Positions 57,778 through 64,000 of a DNA stretch of 64,000 bases are shown in pieces. Position numbers and translations under genes: made by a program. The notes under the pieces were generated by a model. It had not been told where the DNA came from. It did not search any database and saw nothing but the letters and a program-made list of their open reading frames with translations. The stretch is from contig JAFEMH010001294.1 in NCBI GenBank assembly GCA_022495995.1, positions 310,001-374,000 on the forward strand, written 5' to 3'. Source of the stretch: Adenophora triphylla var. japonica. Its lineage: Eukaryota > Streptophyta > Magnoliopsida > Asterales > Campanulaceae. Every line of letters starts with the position of its first letter. Within the stretch, counting starts at the first letter, position 1.

Positions 57778-59677
57778 TCTTAGCTTCCCCAATTCTGAGG
57801 GAATGGAACCAGAAAGTTGATTATCATACAAATAGAGAATACTTAGGGAACTTAGGTTACTTAATGAAACAGGGATTTGACCTGTGAAACTGTTTTCACT
57901 AAGGGATAGGATTTGAAGTGATCTTAGCTTCCCCAATTCTGAGGGAATTGAACCAGATAAATGATTCGAGAAGAGTTGCAACAAGGTTAAGCTTTTCAAG
58001 TTCCCAAAAGTTGATGGTATAGTACCTGTTAGAGAGTTGTTGCTGAAACTAAGTAGCTCGAGATTATAGAGATTTCCCAATTCCGAGGGAATTGAACCAG
58101 ATAAATGATTCAAGAAGAGTTGCAAAAAGGTTAAGCTTTTCAAGTTCCCAAAAGTTGATGGTATAGTACCTGTTAGAGAGTTGTTCTTTGAAAGCAAGTT
58201 CATCGAGATTATAGAGATTTCCCAATTCAAGAGGGATGGACCCAGAAAGTTGATTATCATACAAATAGAGAATACTTAGGGAACTTAGGTTACTTAATGA
58301 AACAGGGATTTGACCTGTGAAACTGTTTTCACTAAGGGATAGGATTTGAAGTGATCTTAGCTTCCCCAATTCTGAGGGAATTGAACCAGATAAATGATTC
58401 GAGAACAGTTGCAACAAGGTTAAGCTTTTCAAGTTCCCAAAAGTTGATGGTATAGTACCTGTTAGAGAGTTGTTGCTGAAATCAAGTTCCTTGAGATTAT
58501 AGAGATTTCCCAATTCAAGAGGGATGGACCCAGAAAGTTGATTATCATACAAATAGAGAATACTTAGGGAACTTAGGTTACTTAATGAAACAGGGATTTG
58601 ACCTGTGAAACTGTTTTCATAAAGGGCTAGGATTTGAAGTGATCTTAGCTTCCCCAATTCTGAGGGAATTGAACCAGATAAATGATTCGAGAAGAGTTGC
58701 AAGAAGGTTAAGCTTTTCAAGTTCCCAAAAGTTGATGGCATATTACCTGTTAGAGAGTTGCTGCTGAAACTAAGTAGCTCGAGATTATAGAGATTTCCCA
58801 ATTCCGAGGGAATTGAACCAGATAAATGATTCAAGACGAGTTGCAAAAAGGTTAAGCTTTTCAAGTTCCCAAAAGTTGATGGTATAGTACCTGTTAGAGA
58901 GTTGTTGCTGAAATCAAGTCCCTTGAGATTATAGAGATTTCCCAATTCAAGAGGGATGGACCCAGAAAGTTGATTATCATACAAATAGAGAATACTTAGG
59001 GAACTTAGGTTACTTAATGAAACAGGGATTTGACCTGTGAAACTGTTTTCATAAAGGGCTAGGATTTGAAGTGATCTTAGCTTCCCCAATTCTGAGGGAA
59101 TTGAACCAGATAAATGATTTGAGAAGAGTTGCAACAAGGTTAAGCTTTTCAAGTTCCCAAAAGTTGATGGTATAGTACCTGTTAGAGAGTTGTTGCTGAA
59201 ACTAAGTTCCTCGAGATTATAGAGATTTCCCAATTCAAGAGGAATGGACCCAGAAAGCTCATTTGAACTAAGATTAAAGTGGGTAAGATTGGGGAAAGAT
59301 GAGAAAGAGAAATGTTCAAGTGTACCTTTCAGACTCGACATATTTAGATCCAAACTAGTCACACACCCGTCAACATTGCACGAAACTCCATACCAAGTAC
59401 ATGGGATTAGTGCACTTTTATTTGCTTTTGTATGAAAATTGGTGCGAGGTGATGATGGAAGAGTCCATGAAGATAGGAGGGAAGTGTTAAAGCTTTGAAG
59501 GCTGGCTTTCCATTTCAAGAGAGCATCAGCTTCTTGTGCATTAGCAGACACTACAAAGGAACAACTGAAGAACGCTACAAGGTGTATAAAACATATCAGG
59601 GCAAGAAAGAAAGGCTTTTCCATGGCTACCACTAAACTCATTATTTTCTTTTTGGTGTACGAAAATAATGATTCCAC
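57778..59677 (-). pseudogene. LRR receptor-like kinase, N-terminal half
   Basis: Starts with a secretion signal (MEKPFFLALICFIHLVAFFSC), then the LRRNT cap (EADALLKWKASLQSFNTS, CTWYGVSCN) and a long array of 24-residue LRRs of the LxxLxxLxLxxNxLxGxIPxxLG type. First Met is at 59677, but a TATA-like site at 59685 would put the transcription start downstream of it, favouring Met13 (59641) or Met19 (59623). The frame is open for about 497 codons, then a 1-nt insertion near 58187 shifts it. It reopens in the new frame down to the retrotransposon at 57777. The array is built from alternating four-LRR (288 bp) and six-LRR (432 bp) modules forming a duplicated 720-bp unit. With the C-terminal half this made a receptor kinase; the insertion and shifts make the present allele a likely pseudogene. 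Confidence 0.9.
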
Positions 59678-59684
59678 TCCAGAT

Positions 59685-59693
59685 CATTTATAG
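59685..59693 (-). promoter_or_regulatory. Candidate TATA box of the kinase gene
   Basis: CTATAAATG on the minus strand, only 8 bp upstream of the first ATG. If used, initiation would be near 59655-59660, so translation would start at a Met downstream. Confidence 0.45.
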
Positions 59694-60802
59694 TATGGCA
59701 AAGACTTTGAAGAACAGTGAATCAACTTTATTCTGAAACTTGCGGTCTTTATTCTTGAATGCAGACTTGGGTCGCCTTCCATGCTTGTTTCCATGAAAGA
59801 GCTATAAATTGATGACAAAGCCCAGTCAATTATAAAATAGATGTACCAGACTTGGAAGTTTGCTCATATGGACCCAAGATGAAGACTTGACATTATTTTT
59901 CCCTCCTAGTAGCCAGATGAAAAGACTTGTGGACGGACCACCTAAAAGTCTTGTCTGAAATACTTGTGGAAGGATCAATCTAAAATACATGTACCCAAAC
60001 AATTTGTAATTTGTGGATTAAAAGACCCGTCTATAGCATATCGACCTTGCTTGGCTACTTGACACGGCCAAGTGGAAAATACATTAGATGCTCAAATCAG
60101 ACGATGATGCTGTTAATTGACTGGAGAGATTATTATGGTGAAGAGTAAGAAATTGAAGTCACTTCGAACTCCCATCTCTGTGACATGTAACTTGATGGTG
60201 CTGTAGAAAATATTTGGCGATTCACAATTATGTCCAAGCCAATAAATCGTTCAAACCGAAGATGGTTTAGCATTTTGTTAGTTAATGGTACCGAAGACTC
60301 ATTTTGGTTAGGCCTAGGATCACAATTTTTTAAGATATGGGAATGAGAAAGACAGTCGCTCAATGTATACCTTTTGCATGACATTGTAAACTCTTGCTTA
60401 TTTCGAGTTAATTATTCTAATGAAAATTTAAAATTTGTTATTGATAGTATTCGTATGATGCACCATTATCAAGTTTTAAAATTTTATTAGGTAATTAAAA
60501 TTTCTTAAAGCTTTGGTCAACGTTTGATTTTGCTAATTACTAAATTTAAATTGTCTATCTGGGACAGAGGTAATAAATTTCTACAACATGGTGGGTATAC
60601 TTGAATGCACCTTCTAGTGCTCCATTAACTTGAAAAGTCATATGCAGTTCCGCTGCTTCAGAAGTCGATCTACAATTGTGTGATGCATCCGCCACACGTC
60701 AAAAAACTATCACTCTACACCAAAGAAGTTTCGTTGTTCTTCTGATGCGGCCAATAGCCCGGAATGAAATATCGACCCCTTGATTTAGCATCAACGTCCC
60801 AA
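59693..60802. repeat. Kinase upstream region duplicated in inverse at 61978-62305
   Basis: Segments 59693-59812 and 60590-60802 both recur, reversed and joined to each other, at 61978-62305. The shared words include GGTCGCCTTCCATGCTTG and CAGTTCCGCTGCTTCAGAAG. The 777 bp in between (59813-60589) have no counterpart, so either they were inserted here or deleted from the other arm. No gene is seen. Confidence 0.9.
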
Positions 60803-60849
60803 ATTAATTTGCTTTGAGGTGGGTCTCACATAAGGCAAATAATCTCAAT

Positions 60850-61430
60850 CGTTGATTTGAAAGCAAGAGAAAGTATAAGCGAATTTGAATCCCACAATTA
60901 ATTTTGTTCATCTAATTTGAGATTATAGTTGGAATTGGAGATGGCAAGTTTTTTGATATAATTATAACTAAAAGAGATGTGTCCAAAAAGTCTTGTGGAG
61001 GGACCAAACAGTAAGACCTGTCAATGGTATTGTCTACTTACACGGCCAAGTGGAAAATGCTGCTGGAAAAAATGTTGTGGTGGAGAGTACAAGCAAGGGA
61101 AGAGGACCCTTTCAAACTCACTCTATCCATTAGTTTGTTTTTGTTTTTCAAACTGCATTAATTATTCTTGACTTGACCCATTCTACTATTTGTTAATCGC
61201 TAATTTGACCATTAATATTTGACGGTTTTAAATATCTCTTTCGTAATAAACTATGAAACCTTCAAACAAAACCGCAATGGTTGAATAAAAACTAATTCAC
61301 CTCTTATATCAAAAGTACAAGAGTTATTTTTTCAATTTTTAGAAAAATAAATAAATAAAAGCTCTTATATTTATTAAAATTAACTCTTATACTTTAAGTA
61401 TATGACAAAATAAAATCTTATATCATATAC
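60850..61430. repeat. Segment directly duplicated at 63005-63400
   Basis: GAGAAAGTATAAGCGAATTTG near 60868 and TTTGTTAATCGCTAATTTGA near 61190 recur in the same order at about 63008 and 63143. The right copy is shorter because about 150 bp between the two blocks are missing. No coding potential. Confidence 0.85.
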
Positions 61431-61707
61431 TCCCTCCGTCCCATAGATTTAAAGACTTTTGTCAATGCACGGGAATTAAGGAGGAAATATTATATTGAAA
61501 GTGTTGTGAGTGTGAAAATAAAATAGGAGAGAGAATGAGTGGAGAGAATAGTAAATTATAATGGTGATGTGAGTATTAAAATAATGTAGGAGAGAGAATG
61601 AGTGGAGGGAATAGTAAAGATTTCTTTCCATTTTGGGAAAGTTATATATTATTGTGGGATGCCCAAAATGGAAAGTTTATATATTATTGTGGGACGGAGG
61701 GAGTATA
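61431..61707. mobile_element. Stowaway-like MITE
   Basis: Termini TACTCCCTCCGTCCCATAGA and TTATTGTGGGACGGAGGGAG, in inverse. The interior contains two copies of a GAGAGAATGAGTGGAG(A/G)GAA word and a second internal terminus (CCCAAAATGGAAAG), suggesting an internal duplication. Confidence 0.8.
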
Positions 61708-61744
61708 TAAGAATTATTTTTCCACTTTTTTTTTCGAGTTGCTC

Positions 61745-61846
61745 TTATGGAAAACTAGTTTTTTCATAATGTTATGGAAAACTAGTTTTTTCATAATGTT
61801 ATGAAAAACTAGTTTTTTCATAATGTTATGAAAAAACTAGTTTTTG
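61745..61846. repeat. 27-bp tandem repeat, about 3.7 copies
   Basis: The unit TTATGGAAAACTAGTTTTTT plus CATAATG starts at 61745, 61772, 61799 and 61826. Each unit contains an AAAACTAGTTTT palindrome. Confidence 0.9.
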
Positions 61847-61977
61847 AACCCGGTTTAACCTATAATACGCGTAATGAACCGGACCAGTTCACTAACAAAA
61901 TTGAACCGTCTTTTATTAACTCAAATCCAACGAAACTTCTTTGGTGTAGAGTGATAATTTTTTGGTGTAGAGTGATA

Positions 61978-62305
61978 ATTTTTTGGGACGTTGATGCTAA
62001 ATCAAGGGGTTGATATTTCATTCTGGGCTATTGGCCGCAGCAGAAGAACAACGAAACTTCTTTGGTATAGAGTGATAATTTTTTAACTTGTGGCGGATGC
62101 ATCACACAATTGTAGATCGACTTCTGAAGCAGCGGAACTGCATATGACTTTTCAAGTTAATGGAGCACTAGAAGGTGCATTCAAGTATACCCACCAATTT
62201 ATAGCTCTTTCATGGAAACAAGCATGGAAGGCGACCCAAGTCTGCATTCAGGAATAAAGACCGCAAGTTTCAGAATAAAGTTGACTCGAAGTCTTTGCCA
62301 TACTT
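61978..62305. repeat. Inverted copy of the kinase upstream region
   Basis: Reverse-complement partner of 59693-59812 plus 60590-60802. It ends with the sequence that lies at the kinase TATA region in the other copy, so it looks like the upstream flank of a second, oppositely oriented gene copy that is no longer present. A GGTGTAGAGTGATAATTTTT word is repeated just left of and within it (61942, 61964 and, as GGTATAGAG, 62063). Confidence 0.85.
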
Positions 62306-62336
62306 TAAGTATATGACAAAATAAAATCTTATATCA

Positions 62337-62633
62337 TACTCCCTTCGTCCATTTACATGGTTCCCAGTTACTGTTCTCACGTAAATTAAGGAGGAAATAT
62401 TATATTGAAAGTGTTGTGAGTGTGAAAATAAAATAGGAGAGAGAATGAGTGGAGGGAATAGTAAATTATAATGGTGTTGTGAGTATTAAAATAATGAAGA
62501 GAGAGAGAATGAGTGGAGGGAATAGTAAAGATTCTTTTCCATTTTAGGTAAAAAAAACAAAGTGTGAACCATGTAAATGGACGCCCAAAATAGAAAGTGT
62601 GAACCATGTAAATGGACGGAGGGAATATATAAT
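62337..62633. mobile_element. Stowaway-like MITE, related to 61431-61707
   Basis: Termini TACTCCCTTCGTCCATTTAC and AAATGGACGGAGGGAATA in inverse. The interior shares GGAGGAAATATTATATTGAA with the MITE at 61431, though the outer ends differ. Confidence 0.75.
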
Positions 62634-63621
62634 ATATGATGAGTAAACTTGTTTGATTCATCTAGGCAATGGGATTAAAACAGTGGTCTCGGATTATTTT
62701 TTCGACTTTTAGATTTTGAAATATTGTATTTTAAAAATTTAAAAGGACAAAAAGGAAAAGAGAGAAATATATTGTATTTAAATTTTTTTAGATATTATAC
62801 GGAAAAAAAAGAGAGACATAGAGAGAGAGGCGACTGGGAATGGGAAGATGGGCACGTGAGTGGCGTGAGTGTGGCCGGGGGTATTTTGGTCAAGAAAAAT
62901 TATAGGGACTTTATTGGTAAGTTTTGAAAATATTTGGTTTTATTGGTTGTTTACATTTATCTGAGGGACTTATTGGTCAAAGTCTCTATCACAAATTATG
63001 AATTTAAAAAGTATAAGCGAATTTGAATCCCACAATTAATTTTGTTCATCTAATTTGAGATTATACTTGGAATTGGAGATGGCAAGTTTTTTTGTTTTTC
63101 AAACACTGCATTAATAATTGTTGAGTTGACCCATTGTACTATTTGTTAATCGCTAATTTGACCATTAATATTTGACGCTTTTAAGTATCACTTTCGTACT
63201 AAATTATGAAACCTTCAAACAAAACCGTAATGGTTGAATAAAAACTATTTCACCTCTTATATCAATAGTAGAGTCATTTTTTGTCATTTTTTCACTTTTT
63301 TTTCAATTTTTAGAAAAATAAATAAATAAAAGCTCTGATATTTATTAAAATTGACTCTTATTATTTAAGTATATGACAAAATAAATCTTATATCATATAT
63401 ATATAAGAATTATTTTTACACTTTTTTGTTTTTAGGAAAAAAAAACTCTGATTTTTATTAAAAATGACTCTTATATTTTATGTATAAGACAAAATAAAAT
63501 CTTATATCAAAAGTGAGTCATTTTAATAAAATTTTATATCAAAATAATATTATTTAAACTATAATACTAAAATTATACATAAAATTTAAGACTAAAATTA
63601 GTCTTATATATAAAATATAGG
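62634..63621. other. AT-rich intergenic DNA including the second copy of the direct duplication
   Basis: Contains the copy of 60850-61430 at about 63005-63400 and an AT-rich tail with several short AAAATCTTATATCA repeats. The open frame near 62724-62927 is low in complexity and matches nothing I know. Confidence 0.5.
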
Positions 63622-63930
63622 GAAAATATAGATATATGCCCTTATACTTAGATCAAGGATGCAAATATGCCCTTATACAAATTAATTGTCATATTTGCCC
63701 ATGTACTCAAGAAAAATGTGAGTATATTTGACGATCGTTAACTTTTCGTCCAAAAATTAACGAAAATGTTGACTAAGAAGGTTAAGTGGAATTTAGGATG
63801 TAACATGCGAGAAAAATTGCACATGTGGAATTTTTGATGAGCATTGCAGGAACATATTTACATAATTCTCATAGTATAAGGGCATATCTACATCTTAAAC
63901 CTAAGTATAAGGGCATTAATCAATATTTTC
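63622..63930. mobile_element. 309-bp element with about 55-bp terminal inverted repeats
   Basis: The left end GAAAATATAGATATATGCCC runs on with CTTATACTTAG and a second ATGCCCTTATAC. The right end reads the same words in inverse (GTATAAGGGCATAT, CTAAGTATAAGGGCATTA, CAATATTTTC). The interior, about 200 bp, has no coding potential. No convincing target duplication could be picked out, so the superfamily is not assigned. Confidence 0.75.
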
Positions 63931-64000
63931 TTTTTACCTCTTCGTAACCACCATTGCCCGATTCCACCAACACCATTATCACCACCACATTACCACCATT

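Noticed and set aside
62724..62927. Plus-strand open frame with Lys/Arg/Glu-rich N-terminus
   Set aside because: Derived from an AGAGAGA-rich tract; no exon context or family match.

Overview
The window is nuclear DNA from a flowering plant, almost certainly a eudicot. Genes have short exons and AT-rich introns. There are plant-specific families (SAM carrier, tryptophan aminotransferase-related/alliinase, DUF223/RPA1-like, XS-type zinc finger, LRR receptor kinase), many Stowaway-like MITEs with the CTCCCTCCGTCCC terminus, and a thick layer of LTR retrotransposons. I cannot name the species. No bacterial, organellar, CRISPR, rRNA or tRNA features were seen.

Layout. 1-7.1 kb: AT-rich DNA with an XS-type zinc-finger fragment (minus) and a multi-exon RPA70-like/DUF223 gene (minus, 4.2-6.6 kb) carrying two apparent 1-nt lesions. 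7.7-17.6 kb: a complete 12-exon S-adenosylmethionine carrier gene (plus, 319 aa) whose introns hold seven MITE-like insertions. 18.6-24.7 kb: a full-length but decayed Copia element (minus, TSD ACATA). 25.3-33.9 kb: a deleted Copia element of SIRE/Maximus type (TSD GTGTC), interrupted in codon 20 of its gag by a 5.5-kb Gypsy element (26.1-31.6 kb, TSD TACAA). 34.5-36.6 kb: a five-exon TAR/alliinase-family gene (minus). 37.3-38.0 kb: three MITEs abutting one another. 38.8-41.4 kb: a short gag-protease Copia derivative (TSD CATTA). 41.6-46.8 kb: the 5' two-thirds of a Tat-type Gypsy, cut off inside its second RNase H. 47.1-59.7 kb: an LRR receptor-like kinase gene (minus, MIK2-like) split by an 8.5-kb Gypsy derivative with 2.7-kb LTRs (TSD TCTTA). 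59.7-64 kb: rearranged upstream DNA with inverted and direct segmental duplications, MITEs and a 309-bp terminal-inverted-repeat element.

How it fits together. The host genes are unrelated single-copy genes and do not form a pathway cluster. Most of the rest is transposable-element stratigraphy, with five complete LTR elements delimited by matching 5-bp target-site duplications. The most unusual signal is that four of these elements, from both Copia and Gypsy, carry clusters of a short GC-rich near-palindrome (consensus GGGCGRCCGCCC) in their LTRs. In three of them the cluster sits in the presumed U3, about 86-126 bp upstream of a TATA box. A fifth, Tat-type, LTR has an analogous cluster of GTCGACCTA-like words upstream of its TATA box. 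Other notable points are a Gypsy gag-pol frame of 1,536 codons broken only by five TAG codons, an element with a gag reading frame, vestigial pol and nearly identical LTRs, and a 720-bp higher-order duplication of LRR modules.
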